A DNA stretch of 64,000 nt from Serratia rubidaea (GCA_901472405.1 LR590463.1:496001-560000), one strand, 5' to 3'; numbered from the stretch's first letter, positions 10,042 through 22,018 are shown. The notes: generated by a model from the letters alone, not told the origin. Made by a program: numbers and translations.

Positions 10042-10088
10042 AATGGCTGCGCCGCGGGCAGGGCATCCGCGGCGGCGTCGGGCGGGGA

Positions 10089-10592
10089 TTACAGCGTTTT
10101 CAGCATGGTGACTTCGCAGTCGCCGTGGCCGGTGTGGCCCATGGCGTGGTCGATATGGACAAAGCCGAGGTGCTGATACAGGCCGACGGCCTGCGTCAGG
10201 CTGGCGGTGGTTTCCAGATAGCAGCGCAGGAAGCCCTGCTCGCGGGCGAACGCCAGCGCCTGCAGCGCCAGCCGCTTCGCCAGCCCCTGTCCGCGCAGCG
10301 CCGGCAGGAAGTACATTTTCTGCAGTTCGCACACGTCCGCTTCGCCGCCCGGCAGCGGGGCAACGCCGCCGCCGCCGGCCACCTGGCCGTTCAGCTCCAC
10401 CACCCAGTAGGCGCTGCGCGGCCGACTGTACAGCTGGTACAGCGCATCCAGATCCGGGTCGGAAACGGTGTAGCCCTTGTCCGCAGTGAGGCCGTGCTCG
10501 GCGGACACCTCGCGGATCACCTGGGCGATGGCGGCGTTATCGGCCGCCGCGATGGGGCGCACCCGCAGGCGCACGGGAGTTGCGGTTGTCAT
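10089..10592 (-). CDS. yjgM: GNAT-family N-acetyltransferase YjgM
   Basis: A 167-residue acyl-CoA-dependent acetyltransferase close to E. coli YjgM/OatA. Matching stretches include [39 protein letters not shown] (acetyl-CoA binding loop with R-G-Q-G-L-A) and the end [13 protein letters not shown]. The start at 10592 (MTTATPVRL) gives the family length; 10607 (MAKVN) is an alternative, and neither has a strong Shine-Dalgarno. It lies downstream of valS on the same strand, with a terminator between them. Confidence 0.88.
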   Translation of the reverse strand: MTTATPVRLRVRPIAAADNAAIAQVIREVSAEHGLTADKGYTVSDPDLDALYQLYSRPRSAYWVVELNGQVAGGGGVAPLPGGEADVCELQKMYFLPALRGQGLAKRLALQALAFAREQGFLRCYLETTASLTQAVGLYQHLGFVHIDHAMGHTGHGDCEVTMLKTL

Positions 10593-10729
10593 GTTTACTT
10601 TTGCCATCCAAAAGAGATCGTCGTTGTTTTTATTCCAGCAGCAAGCGCACCGGGAATATTTCCCGGTGGAGCGTCCGTGCGCGATTGATAGTCTGTAATA
10701 ACACTGAAGCCGGGGCGGATGCAACGGCG

Positions 10730-10758
10730 AAAAAAAACAGCGGGGGTTAACCCGCTGT
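10730..10758 (-). terminator. Terminator between valS and yjgM
   Basis: The minus-strand stem ACAGCGGG/CCCGCTGT is followed by a run of eight T residues. It lies ~155 bases after the valS stop. The stretch between it and valS (10765-10905) is GC-rich with further short hairpins (for example around GCGGCTGGCGCCGC) but no gene. Confidence 0.75.
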
Positions 10759-10911
10759 GCAAAGTCGTCTGATAGTCCGAGATACTCGGGCCTAGCGCAC
10801 CGAGGGGCGCTTCGGCGGCTGGCGCCGCTACGGCCCCATCGGCATGCTCTCCCTAATAATCAGCTTTACCGGTTATCTGACTGACGGGCGCACGCAGCGG
10901 CGCCCGCGGGA

Positions 10912-13787
10912 TTACAGCGCGGCGATGGTCGCCTGCTGCTCTTGCAGTTTCACCTTGCCTTCCTTGCAGGCCGCCAGGCGATCGCGCTCTTTGGCGACGA
11001 CCGCTTCCGGCGCGCGCGAGACAAAGCCTTCGTTCGACAGCTTGCCTTCAATCGCGGCGATCTCGCCGTCCAGCTTGGCCATCTCTTTCGCCAGGCGCGC
11101 AATTTCCGCGTCCTTGTCGATAAAGCCGGCCATCGGGATCAGCAGTTCGGCGCCGTCCACCAGCTTGGTGACGGAAACCGGGCCTTTCTCGCCGGCAGGC
11201 AGCAGCGCGATGGATTCCAGACGCGCCAGACGGGCGATAAAGTTCTGGTTCTCCTGCACGCGGCGCTGGCGTCGCCGTTAGCGTTGCGCAGCAGCACTTC
11301 CAGCGTTTTGCTTGGCGCGATGTTCATCTCGGCGCGGATGTTACGCACCGCGATGATGGCCTGCTTGATCCACTCCAGATCCGCCAGCGCCTGCTCATCT
11401 TCCAGCGCGCTGTCGTAGGCCGGGAACGGCTGCAGCATGATGGTATCGGCGCTGATGCCCTTCAGCAGCTTGACGCGCTGCCAGATGGTTTCAGTGATAA
11501 ACGGAATGATCGGGTGCGCCAGACGCAGCAGCGCTTCCAGCACGGTGATCAGCGTGTTGCGCGTGCCGCGCTGTTCCGCTTCGCTGCCGTTGCTGATAAC
11601 CGGCTTGGTCAGCTCCAGGTACCAGTCGCAGAACTGGTTCCAGGTGAACTCGTACAGAATGCCGGCGGCGATGTCGAAGCGGTAGCTGTCCAGCGCGTCG
11701 CGGTAGGCTTTCACCGTACGGTTGAATTCCGCCAGGATCCAGCGGTCCGCCAGCGACAGCTGCATTTCGCCGCCGTTGAAGCCGCAGTCGTGCTCTTCGG
11801 TGTTCATCAGCACAAAGCGGCTGGCGTTCCACAGCTTGTTACAGAAGTTGCGGTAGCCTTCCAGACGCTTCATATCCCAGTTGATGTCGCGGCCGGTGGA
11901 GGCCAGCGCCGCCAGGGTAAAGCGCAGGGCGTCGGTGCCGTGCGGTTCGATACCGTTCGGGAACTGCTTCTCGGTGCGCTTGCGGATTTTCTCCGCCAAC
12001 TGCGGCTGCATCATGTTGCCGGTGCGTTTTTCCAGCAGATCTTCCAGCGAAATGCCGTCGACCATATCCAGCGGGTCAATGACGTTGCCCTTGGACTTGG
12101 ACATCTTCTGCCCTTCGTCGTCGCGGATCAGGCCGGTCATGTAAACAGTGTGGAACGGTACCTGCGGCTTGCCGTTTTCATCTTTGATAAAGTGCATGGT
12201 CAGCATGATCATGCGGGCGATCCAGAAGAAGATGATGTCGAAGCCGCTGACCATCACGCTGGTCGGGTGGAAGGTTTTCAGCGCGTCGGTCTGCTCCGGC
12301 CAGCCCAGGGTGGAGAAGGTCCACAGGCCGGAAGAGAACCAGGTGTCCAGCACGTCTTCGTCCTGGCTGAGCGCCACGTCCGCCGCCAGGTTGTTGTCGC
12401 GGCGCACTTCTTCCTCGTTGCGGCCGACGTATACTTTGCCGTTGGCGTCGTACCAGGCCGGAATGCGGTGGCCCCACCACAGCTGACGGGAGATACACCA
12501 GTCCTGAATGTCGCGCATCCAGCTGAAGTACATGTTTTCGTACTGCTTCGGCACGAACTGAATATCGCCTTGCTCAACCGCTTCCACCGCCACTTTCGCC
12601 AGCGGCGCGGTGCGCACGTACCATTGGTCGGTCAGCATCGGTTCGATGACCACGCCGCCGCGGTCGCCGTAAGGCACGGTCAGGTCGTGCGGTTTGATTT
12701 CGTCCAGCAGGCCGAGTTCTTCAAAAGCGGCCACCACGGCTTTACGCGCCGCGAAGCGCTCCAGGCCGCGGAACTGCGCCGGGATATCGCTGCTGTAAAC
12801 GTCGCTGGCTTCGCCCAGGGTATCGAACACTTCCGCTTCCTGACGAATATCGCCGTCGAAAGTCAGAATGTTGATCATCGGCAGGCCGTGGCGCTTGCCC
12901 ACTTCATAGTCGTTGAAGTCGTGCGCCGGGGTGATTTTCACGCAGCCGGTGCCTTTTTCCATATCGGCGTGTTCATCGCCGACGATGCGGATGCGGCGGC
13001 CCACCAGCGGCAGCATGATCTCTTTGCCGATCAGATCCTTGTAGCGCGGATCTTCCGGGTTTACCGCCACGCCGGTGTCGCCCAGTACGGTTTCCGGACG
13101 GGTGGTGGCGACGATCAGGTAGTCTTTACCTTCAGCGGTCTTCGCGCCGTCGGCCAGCGGATAGCGCAGGTGCCACATGGAACCTTTGGATTCGCGGTTT
13201 TCCACTTCCAGATCGGAGATGGCGGTGCGCAGTTTCGGATCCCAGTTCACCAGGCGCTTGCCGCGGTAGATCAGGTCTTCATTGTACAGGCGGACAAACA
13301 CTTCCTTCACCGCGTTGGACAGGCCGTCGTCCATGGTGAAGCGCTCGCGCTCCCAGTCGACCGAGTTGCCGAGGCGACGCATCTGACGGGTGATGGTGCC
13401 GCCGGATTCCGCCTTCCACTGCCAGATTTTGTCGATAAACGCGTCGCGGCCGTAGTCGTGGCGGGTTTTGCCTTCTTCCGCGGCGATTTTACGCTCCACC
13501 ACCATCTGGGTGGCGATGCCGGCGTGGTCGGTGCCCGCCTGCCACAGGGTGTTTTTACCCTGCATGCGCTGGTAGCGGATCATGGTGTCCATGATGGTCT
13601 GCTGGAAAGCGTGACCCATGTGCAGGCTGCCGGTGACGTTCGGCGGCGGGATCATGATGCAGAAGCTTTCCTGGCTGGTGTCGCCATTGGGCTTGAAGTA
13701 ACCTTGCTCTTCCCAGTGGTCGTACAGTTTCTGTTCGATCTGGGACGGGTTATAGGCGGTATCGAGCTGACTGTTTGTCTTTTCCAT
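10912..13787 (-). CDS. valS: Valyl-tRNA synthetase (one frame break)
   Basis: Class I synthetase that charges tRNA-Val; cytosolic and essential. The HIGH-type motif is [12 protein letters not shown] near residue 50, the editing domain is in the middle and the KMSKS motif sits in [12 protein letters not shown]. The C-terminal tRNA-binding coiled coil ([19 protein letters not shown]...) lies beyond a frame break near 11262, where one base is missing. Restored, it is 958 residues, normal for the family. Because the gene is essential, the break is almost certainly a sequence error. It sits directly downstream of holC (13 bases), as in E. coli. Confidence 0.97.
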
Positions 13788-13800
13788 TTTATTTCGTAAT

Positions 13801-14250
13801 TCAGTGAGTTGGCGGCGTTGCCGTGGTCAAGTGGAAGCCGACGCTGCGATAGGCTTTGTATCGGTCGCGCGCCAACTGTTTTAAGGTTTCTTCATAAGGG
13901 ACAAAGTCTACCACTTCATGGAAAGCGGTGGCAAAGTCCGCAAACTGCGGCAGCAGGGCGATCAGCAGATCGCGCGGGGCGTTGCCGCGCTTGCCGGGCC
14001 AGCACAGTTCCACCGGCGCGCCGTAGTGCGGCCCTTCGCCGGCCAGGTTGTGCGGCACAAACTGGTGCGGGTCGCGCTGCCACAGCGCTTCATCCAGCCG
14101 GATGGCCTGTTCCTGACTTTCACAGGCGACCAGCACCCGCTTGCCGGCGCGGAAGGCGTCGGCGGCTACGGTGCAGGCCACGGCCTCGTGCGCGCTCAGC
14201 GCGCCCGCCGGGTCGGCATTGTCGAGCAAGTAAAACGTCGCCTGTTTCAT
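13801..14250 (-). CDS. holC: DNA polymerase III chi subunit
   Basis: A 149-residue protein of the clamp-loader complex that links the psi subunit to single-stranded DNA-binding protein. The start at 14250 ([12 protein letters not shown]) matches the family; the longer upstream frame is rejected. Typical stretches are [18 protein letters not shown] and [11 protein letters not shown]. It lies 13 bases upstream of valS, the normal enterobacterial order. Confidence 0.95.
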   Translation of the reverse strand: MKQATFYLLDNADPAGALSAHEAVACTVAADAFRAGKRVLVACESQEQAIRLDEALWQRDPHQFVPHNLAGEGPHYGAPVELCWPGKRGNAPRDLLIALLPQFADFATAFHEVVDFVPYEETLKQLARDRYKAYRSVGFHLTTATPPTH

Positions 14251-14271
14251 GATGGATCCACCGCTGCCGAT

Positions 14272-14306
14272 AAAAAAAACAGGGCACAACGTGTCGGTTG
14301 CGCCCT
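14272..14306 (-). terminator. pepA terminator
   Basis: On the minus strand a 10-bp stem (AGGGCGCAAC/GTTGTGCCCT, one G-T pair) is followed by a long T run. It lies 110 bases after the pepA stop and just before holC. Confidence 0.85.
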
Positions 14307-14369
14307 TGTTAGGGAACGGGGCAGATAACGCTGCCCCTTCGCTGCTGAGAGAATTATATACCCAATAGA

Positions 14370-14404
14370 TTTCAAGTTGCAGCCAACAACGCTGCGGCTT
14401 GAAA
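14370..14404. repeat. Palindromic intergenic element
   Basis: TTTCAAGTTGCAGC, a 7-base loop, then GCTGCGGCTTGAAA: 12 of 14 bases pair. Together with the preceding ATACCCAATAG it resembles short palindromic repeats scattered between genes in Yersinia and Serratia genomes. Only one copy lies in this window, so repeat status rests on recognition rather than on a second copy here. Confidence 0.5.
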
Positions 14405-14415
14405 GCAAAGGGGCA

Positions 14416-15942
<1,527 letters not shown>

Positions 15943-15953
15943 TTAAAGACAAA

Positions 15954-16000
15954 GGCGGGAGGTACGGCTAGAATGACCAGCTCCGTAACGATCTCCCGCC
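15954..16000 (-). promoter_or_regulatory. Long hairpin in the pepA 5' leader
   Basis: GGCGGGAG...CTCCCGCC at the ends, with an inner TACGG/CCGTA pairing, forms a two-part stem-loop of 47 bases. It begins 27 bases upstream of the pepA start codon on the pepA side of the divergent pepA/lptF region. It could be a leader structure or a protein-binding dyad. There is no T run, so it is not a simple terminator. Confidence 0.4.
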
Positions 16001-16209
16001 GTTGAGTTAACCAAAGTATGTTAACCTGAACGGCGTAAATTGTTCTGTTTTGGCGACTATAGGTATGTTCCTATAGGGCACCCAAACGGCTTGATGTTGT
16101 AATACTATTTTAGCTGTGAAGGTTGCCATATGATGAGAATAAATGGCGGATTAGCGAAGAAACTATCGATTTTCCTGCAAAAAGACAAGTTTTCACAGGC
16201 GTAATAAGC

Positions 16210-17304
16210 GTGATTATCATTAGATATCTGGTACGGGAAACGCTCAAGAGCCAAATCGCGATCCTGTTCATCCTGCTGCTGATCTTCTTTTGTCAGAACC
16301 TGGTCAGGGTGTTAGGCGACGCGGTGGACGGCGATGTCCCGACAAATTTAGTATTATCCCTGCTCGCTCTGGGCGTGCCGAAAATGGCGCAGCTCATTCT
16401 TCCGTTAAGCCTGTTTCTTGGCTTGTTGATGACGCTTGGACGGTTGTACACCGAAAGTGAAATTACGGTGATGCACGCCTGCGGCCTGGGCAAACGCACC
16501 CTGATTATCGCCGCGATGGTGTTGGCGCTGTTCACCGCCGCCGCCGCCGCCGCCAACGTGTTCTGGATCGGCCCGTGGGCTTCCAGCCATCAGGATGAAG
16601 TGATTGCCGAAGCCAAGGCCAACCCGAGCGTGGCCGGGCTGGCGGAAGGGCAGTTCAAGCCGTCGCAGGACGGCAACTCGGTGCTGTTTATCGGCAATGT
16701 CAAAGGCAATACCTTCAATGACGTGTTCCTGGCGCAGCTGCGGCCGAACGGCAACCAGCGCCCGTCGGTGGTGGTGGCGGAACATGGCCGGATTAACCAG
16801 ACGAAAGACGGTTCACAGGTGGTGACGCTGGATAAGGGCACCCGGTTTGAGGGCACCGCGCTGCTGCGCGACTTCCGCATTACCGACTTCAGCGACTACA
16901 AGGCGGTGATTGGTCACCGCGCCGTGACCATGGACAACACCGAGGCCGAGCAGATGCCGATGAGCATGCTGTGGCAGTCCGACGAGCAGGAGGCGCGCGC
17001 CGAGTTCCACTGGCGTCTGACGCTGGTGGTCTCCGTGGTGCTGATGGCGCTGCTGGTGGTGCCGCTCAGCGTGGTGAACCCGCGTCAGGGACGCGTGCTG
17101 AGCATGCTGCCGGCCATTCTGCTGTATCTGATCTTCTTCCTGCTGCAGACGTCGCTGCGTTCCAACGCCGGCAAGGGCAAGCTGGACCCGATGCTGTGGA
17201 TCTGGCTGGTGAATGCGGTGTACTTTGCGATCGCGCTGGCGCTCAACCTGTGGGATACCGTGCCGATGCGTAAGCTGCGCGGACGTCTGAGAGGAGCAGC
17301 CTGA
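16210..17304 (+). CDS. lptF: LptF, lipopolysaccharide export ABC permease
   Basis: One of the two inner-membrane subunits of the LptB2FG transporter, which extracts LPS and passes it to LptC. The GTG at 16210 (VIIIRYLVRETLKSQ) matches the E. coli start and gives 364 residues. An ORF reaching back to 16123 has an un-LptF-like extension and is rejected. Three N-terminal membrane helices, a periplasmic beta-jellyroll-like domain (FRITDFSDYKAVIG) and three C-terminal helices are visible, with LSVVNPRQGRVLSMLPA. Its stop overlaps the lptG start (TGATG). Confidence 0.96.
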   Translation: MIIIRYLVRETLKSQIAILFILLLIFFCQNLVRVLGDAVDGDVPTNLVLSLLALGVPKMAQLILPLSLFLGLLMTLGRLYTESEITVMHACGLGKRTLIIAAMVLALFTAAAAAANVFWIGPWASSHQDEVIAEAKANPSVAGLAEGQFKPSQDGNSVLFIGNVKGNTFNDVFLAQLRPNGNQRPSVVVAEHGRINQTKDGSQVVTLDKGTRFEGTALLRDFRITDFSDYKAVIGHRAVTMDNTEAEQMPMSMLWQSDEQEARAEFHWRLTLVVSVVLMALLVVPLSVVNPRQGRVLSMLPAILLYLIFFLLQTSLRSNAGKGKLDPMLWIWLVNAVYFAIALALNLWDTVPMRKLRGRLRGAA

Positions 17305-18373
17305 TGTTTGGCGTATTAGACCGCTATATCGGTAAAACCATCTTCAACACCATTATCATGACGCTGTTCATGCTGGTGTCGCTGTCCGGCATCATCAAGT
17401 TTGTCGATCAGCTGCGCAAAGTGGGGCAAGGGGAGTATTCGGCGCTGGGGGCAGGGGTCTATACCCTGCTGAGCGTGCCGAAGGACATTGAAACCTTCTT
17501 CCCGATGGCGGCGCTGCTGGGCGCGCTGCTGGGGCTGGGCAGCTGGCGACGCGCAGCGAACTGGTGGTGATGCAGGCCTCCGGCTTTACGCGGCTGCAAA
17601 TCGCCGGCTCGGTGATGAAAACCGCTATTCCGCTGATGCTGCTGACCATGGCGATCGGCGAGTGGGTGGCGCCGCAGGGCGAGCAGATGGCGCGTAACTA
17701 CCGGGCGCAGCAGATGTACGGCGGTTCGCTGCTGTCCACCAAGAGCGGCCTGTGGGCGAAGGACGGCACCGACTTTATCTATATCGAGCGGGTTTCCGGT
17801 AAAAACGAGCTGTCCGGCGTTAATATCTACCACTTTAACGACCAGCGCCGGCTGGAAACGGTGCGCTATGCCGCCACCGCCAGCTTTGAAGACGGCGTGT
17901 GGAAACTGTCGCAGGTGGATACCTCGGACCTGACCAATGCCAAGCAGGTCACCGGCACCCAGACGCTGAGCGGGGAGTGGAAGACCAACCTGACGCCGGA
18001 TAAGCTGGGCGTGGTGGCGCTGGATCCGGACTCGCTCTCCATCAGCGGGTTGCACAACTACTCCAAATATCTCAAGCAGAGCGGCCAGGAAGCCAGCCGC
18101 TATCAGCTGAACATGTGGAGCAAAATCTTCTCGCCGCTGTCGGTGGCGGTGATGATGCTGATGGCGCTGTCGTTTATCTTCGGCCCGCTACGCAGCGTGC
18201 CGATGGGGGTGCGGGTGGTGACCGGCATCAGCTGCGGCTTCCTGTTCTACGTGCTGGACCAGATCTTCGGCCCGCTGAGCCTGGTGTACAGTATGCCGCC
18301 GGTACTGGGCGCGCTGCTGCCGAGCCTGCTGTTCCTGTCGGTCAGCGTGTATATGCTGCTTAAGCGTAAATAA
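17304..18373 (+). CDS. lptG: LptG, lipopolysaccharide export ABC permease (one frame break)
   Basis: Partner of LptF in the LPS extraction complex; essential. It starts at 17304 (MFGVLDRYIGKTIFNTI), overlapping the lptF stop by one base, so translation is likely coupled. One base is missing near 17541 (LLGLGQLATRSELVVMQASG region); restored, it is 356 residues. It has the same layout as LptF: N-terminal helices, periplasmic domain, then C-terminal helices ending LFLSVSVYMLLKRK. A strong bidirectional terminator follows. Confidence 0.95.
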
Positions 18374-18390
18374 CGCGCGTCTGATCACGC

Positions 18391-18422
18391 AAAAGGGTCG
18401 AAGCTTGCTTCGACCCTTTTTT
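18391..18422. terminator. Bidirectional terminator between lptG and the cut operon
   Basis: AAAAGGGTCGAAGC-TT-GCTTCGACCC followed by TTTTTT. The A run on one side and T run on the other make it a rho-independent terminator for lptG (+) and for the convergent cut operon (-), which ends 31 bases away. Confidence 0.92.
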
Positions 18423-18452
18423 GATCCCCGCGGCCGACAGGCCGGTGGAGAA

Positions 18453-18782
18453 TTACATCTGCGAGAAGGTGTTCATGATGATGCCGCCGCCAATGATCAG
18501 CGCCATGGCGAAGATGGCCGGCAGGTCGGGCTTTTGCTTATAGAGCAGCATCGACACCGCGGTTACGCCAACGATGCCAAAGCCGCACCACAGCGAGTAG
18601 GCCACCCCTACCGGCATATAGCCCATCGCCCGGGTCAGCGCGAAGTAGCACAGGCAGTACGCGCAGATCACCAGCAGCGAGGGACCGAACTTCTTAAAGC
18701 TGTTGGTTTTTTTAATCATCGAGGTGCCGGTGATTTCGGCGCCGATCGACAATGCCAGCCACAGAAAGCCAATATTAAACAT
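18453..18782 (-). CDS. SMR-family transporter subunit, last gene of the cut operon
   Basis: A 109-residue, four-helix small multidrug resistance protein. The membrane-embedded glutamate of the family is in LSIGAEITGTSMIK, and the GMG-type helix reads RAMGYMPVGVAYSLWCGFG. It lies 11 bases after a second SMR gene, which suggests an obligate heterodimer of the EbrAB/YkkCD kind. Its place at the end of the choline-lyase operon points to export or exchange of a quaternary or tertiary amine such as trimethylamine or choline; that role is inferred from context only. Two-gene SMR units are known from other cut clusters. Confidence 0.85.
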   Translation of the reverse strand: MFNIGFLWLALSIGAEITGTSMIKKTNSFKKFGPSLLVICAYCLCYFALTRAMGYMPVGVAYSLWCGFGIVGVTAVSMLLYKQKPDLPAIFAMALIIGGGIIMNTFSQM

Positions 18783-18793
18783 GTGCCGCTCCC

Positions 18794-19156
18794 TTACTCT
18801 GACTCTGACGAGCCCATTTTAGAAAACAGGTTCATAATCACGATGCCGCTGGCGATAATCGCCATGCTGATCATCGCCGGGACATCGGGGTGCTGACCGT
18901 AGAACACCATCCCCAGCGTCGATACCAGCAAAATACCGGTGCCTGACCAGGTCGCGTAGGCCAGGCCGACGGGGATGTATTTCACCGCGTTGGACAGGGC
19001 GTAGTAACAGGCGCAATACAGCACGACGATAAGGCCCAGCAGTAAGGTTTTGGTGGCGCCCTCGCTGTTATCAAACATCTTTAAGGTTGAGGTGGCTGAG
19101 GTTTCGGACGCTATCACCAACAACATCCACAGCCAGGACTTCGCTTTCGATGACAT
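18794..19156 (-). CDS. SMR-family transporter subunit, paired with the next gene
   Basis: A 120-residue, four-helix protein starting at 19156 (MSSKAKSWLWML), with AGGAGAAGCAG upstream; an upstream ATG at 19189 lacks this. The conserved glutamate lies in LVIASETSATSTLKM and the transport helix in AVKYIPVGLAYATWSGTG. The tail after helix 4 (FSKMGSSESE) is longer than in the partner. Sequence divergence from the partner, together with adjacency, suggests a dual-topology-derived heterodimer with opposite membrane orientation. Substrate is unproven. Confidence 0.85.
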   Translation of the reverse strand: MSSKAKSWLWMLLVIASETSATSTLKMFDNSEGATKTLLLGLIVVLYCACYYALSNAVKYIPVGLAYATWSGTGILLVSTLGMVFYGQHPDVPAMISMAIIASGIVIMNLFSKMGSSESE

Positions 19157-19213
19157 ACTCTGCTTCTCCTGATAAATGATGATTTCCATAAAGTTGGGGA
19201 ATATTTTTTTTGG

Positions 19214-19888
19214 TTATTGGTTTCCTCGTTGGTATTCCAGCGCCAGATCGGTCAGCCTGGCGCCCGGCGGGCAATGGCCGTTGCGCTGCTTAAGTTCGCT
19301 GAGGGTGATATAGCCGCCGGTTTCCGCCACGGCGTCGGCGGCGGTTGCGGGCAGCGGCGTCGGCGACAGCATCTGTTCCAGACTGCAGAACTGAATGCCG
19401 CGCTGCGCCAACCGGGGCAGATTGTCCGCCAGCGAGTGGGCGTCCTGATTGCCGCCCAGCCCTTTTAGCCGGTTTAACTCGCTGTGCGGATTGCAGTTGT
19501 AATCCAGCGCCAGCACCGGCGTGTTGTGCAGCCGCGCCAGCTGAATGCAGCGTGCGCCAGCGGACTGAAACAGGTCGTGAGCGACTTCCGCCGCGGTGGC
19601 AAAATCCAGGAAGGGCGCGATGACGCGGTCGATATTGTCCAGCGCGCCGACCTGCTCTATCTCCGCCGGCGTGACGACGGGGCCGAGCTGCCGCCAGGCG
19701 TCCGCCGGATGGACAGCCTGCGCGCCGTCGGCAAACAGCACCTGCGGCGCGAAGTGACGACAGTGCTGCAGACGCGCCAGGATAATGTCGTGGTAGCCGT
19801 CCGCGGCGTTGAGCAGCAGCAACAGCCGCGGCCGCATGCGCATCAGTACCGCGTCCACAATCCGTTCGATGGTTTCGTCCTGCATCAT
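19214..19888 (-). CDS. Microcompartment-associated flavoprotein-like protein of unknown function
   Basis: A 224-residue protein starting at 19888 (MMQDETIERIVDAVLMRM), with GGAGAGACG upstream; 19885 is an equally possible start. An N-terminal helix (IERIVDAVLMRM) has the look of an encapsulation or interaction helix. A Rossmann-like flavodoxin-type layout follows (RLLLLLNAADGYHD... ALDNIDRVIAPFLDFATAAEVAHDL), then a C-terminal tail with GGYITLSELKQ. Similar proteins are annotated only as ethanolamine/choline utilisation proteins in BMC loci. It sits between pduL (9 bases) and the SMR pair. I cannot name its reaction; an accessory or flavin-binding role inside the compartment is a guess. Confidence 0.6.
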   Translation of the reverse strand: MMQDETIERIVDAVLMRMRPRLLLLLNAADGYHDIILARLQHCRHFAPQVLFADGAQAVHPADAWRQLGPVVTPAEIEQVGALDNIDRVIAPFLDFATAAEVAHDLFQSAGARCIQLARLHNTPVLALDYNCNPHSELNRLKGLGGNQDAHSLADNLPRLAQRGIQFCSLEQMLSPTPLPATAADAVAETGGYITLSELKQRNGHCPPGARLTDLALEYQRGNQ

Positions 19889-19897
19889 CGTCTCTCC

Positions 19898-20533
<636 letters not shown>

Positions 20534-20566
20534 AGGGTTGTTCCTAACTGTTAAGAGACGCTGCCG

Positions 20567-20995
20567 TTATTTCTGATCCTTTTTGCCGCCTGCACGGTTC
20601 TCGGCGCGCGCGGGCTTCGCTTCGGCGGCCGGCGGCGGGGTTTCCTCCGGTTTGGCGGCAGGGGCGGCGGTGACGGTCGGCTTGACGGCATCGTCGTCGG
20701 CAGACGGCGTCAGGGCATTGCCGGCGAGATCGTTCAGCAGCGCCACCACCCGTTCGCCCGGACGGGCGATAACCAGCCGGCCGCGGATAAACGTCGGCTG
20801 GCCGACGGCGGCAACGCCGCTGTCTACGGCGCTCTTCACCGCGCTGATCTCGCCGCCGAGGAACACGTTGACCAAACCGGCGCCGATCTTCTTATAACCC
20901 AGCAGCGTGACCGAGGCGGATTTACAGGCCGCATCGGCTGCCTGGATGGCGGCGGTGAGGCCGTAGGTTTCAATGACTCCCAGGCTTAACTTCAT
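20567..20995 (-). CDS. cmcE: BMC-H shell protein with a long C-terminal extension
   Basis: A 142-residue protein. Residues 1-90 are a BMC (Pfam00936) hexamer domain (LGVIETYGLTAAIQAADAAC, LGYKKIGAGLVNVFLGGEIS, GRLVIARPGERV). A ~50-residue Pro/Ala/Glu-rich tail with a basic end (ENRAGGKKDQK) looks disordered. It matches the fifth shell gene of GRM2 choline compartments (cmcE in Klebsiella). The pore-lining and edge residues differ from the three tandem BMC-H genes upstream, so it is not a simple copy. Ten bases separate it from cutD. Confidence 0.85.
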   Translation of the reverse strand: MKLSLGVIETYGLTAAIQAADAACKSASVTLLGYKKIGAGLVNVFLGGEISAVKSAVDSGVAAVGQPTFIRGRLVIARPGERVVALLNDLAGNALTPSADDDAVKPTVTAAPAAKPEETPPPAAEAKPARAENRAGGKKDQK

Positions 20996-21005
20996 GTGAT
21001 TCTCC

Positions 21006-21953
21006 TTAGTGCCTTACCAGTCTGATGTCGAAATCGAAGCGTTGGAAAAACGCCGCCAGTTGATCCAGCTCCTGCTCGCTGTAGCTGGGGTCGTGCTGAA
21101 CGGGATAAATCATGTCGAGCCGGTCGTATTTGGTTGAGCCCAGTTGGTGGTAGGGCAGCACGTCGATGCGGCTGATATTGCCGCGGCGCGCCAGCGCGAT
21201 GACATACTCAATCGCGCCGGTAATGGCGTCGTAGGAGTCGTTGTAACCGCGCACCAGCGGCATGCGCGCCACGACGTGCGCGCCAAGTTCCACCAGGCGC
21301 TCCAGGTTGCGCTTCACGCCTTCGTTGCCGATGCCGAACAGCTCACGGTGGCGTTCGGTGTCGATATGTTTGATGTCGAACAGGAACATATCGGTGCAGG
21401 TCGCCAGCTTTTCGTAATTGGCCAGCGGCGTGGTGCCGTTGGTCTCGATGGCGGTGTTGATCATCATCTTTTTGCATTCGGTCAGCAGCGCGACGGCGAA
21501 ATCCGTCTGCATGCTCAGCTCGCCGCCGCCCAGCGTTACGCCGCCGCCGGAAGCGTGGTAAAAGTCGATGTCCTGCATGATGATGTCCAACAGCTCCCGC
21601 ACCGTGACGTCTTTGCCCATGATGTCCAGCGCGTCGCTGACGCACACTTCTTCACACTTGCGGCAGCCGATGCAGTCGATCTGGCGGTCTACCCGGTGTT
21701 GCGGGTCGCCATGCGGGGTTTTAATCATCGAATGGATGCCTACCGGGCAGACATCGACGCACTGGCCGCAGTCAACGCACTTGTCGCGGGAGTACATCAC
21801 CTGGAACTGGCTGCTCAGTCCTTCAGGGTTGGCGCACCAGGCACAGCGGATGTTGCAGCCTTTGAAAAAAATCAGGGTGCGGATACCGTTTCCGTCATAG
21901 ATCGAGTATTTCTGGATGTTGAAAATGCGACCCTTTTTTTCCATGTTATCCAT
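21006..21953 (-). CDS. cutD: Choline TMA-lyase activating enzyme (radical SAM)
   Basis: A 315-residue glycyl-radical-enzyme activase that uses SAM and a 4Fe-4S cluster to place the radical on CutC. The radical-SAM motif is CNIRCAWC at about residues 33-40. Two extra ferredoxin-type clusters are shown by CVDCGQCVDVCP and CIGCRKCEEVCV. The SAM-binding GGGE is in LGGGELSMQ. The start at 21953 (MDNMEKKGRIFNIQKYS) could also be four codons in (second Met). It is downstream of cutC, with a 65-base gap that may hold a processing hairpin. Confidence 0.96.
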   Translation of the reverse strand: MDNMEKKGRIFNIQKYSIYDGNGIRTLIFFKGCNIRCAWCANPEGLSSQFQVMYSRDKCVDCGQCVDVCPVGIHSMIKTPHGDPQHRVDRQIDCIGCRKCEEVCVSDALDIMGKDVTVRELLDIIMQDIDFYHASGGGVTLGGGELSMQTDFAVALLTECKKMMINTAIETNGTTPLANYEKLATCTDMFLFDIKHIDTERHRELFGIGNEGVKRNLERLVELGAHVVARMPLVRGYNDSYDAITGAIEYVIALARRGNISRIDVLPYHQLGSTKYDRLDMIYPVQHDPSYSEQELDQLAAFFQRFDFDIRLVRH

Positions 21954-22018
21954 GGTTATCGTTACCTCATCTGTAGGGCGGTGGGATAACGCTTCCCTGC
22001 GTTATCCCCGGCGCAATA

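Noticed and set aside
10765-10905. Riboswitch or small RNA after valS
   Set aside because: GC-rich short hairpins are present but match no known structured RNA by eye and have no promoter signal.
11514-13799. 761-codon ORF on the plus strand opposite valS
   Set aside because: It is a shadow of valS in a high-GC coding region; composition is His/Val/Arg-rich without any domain.
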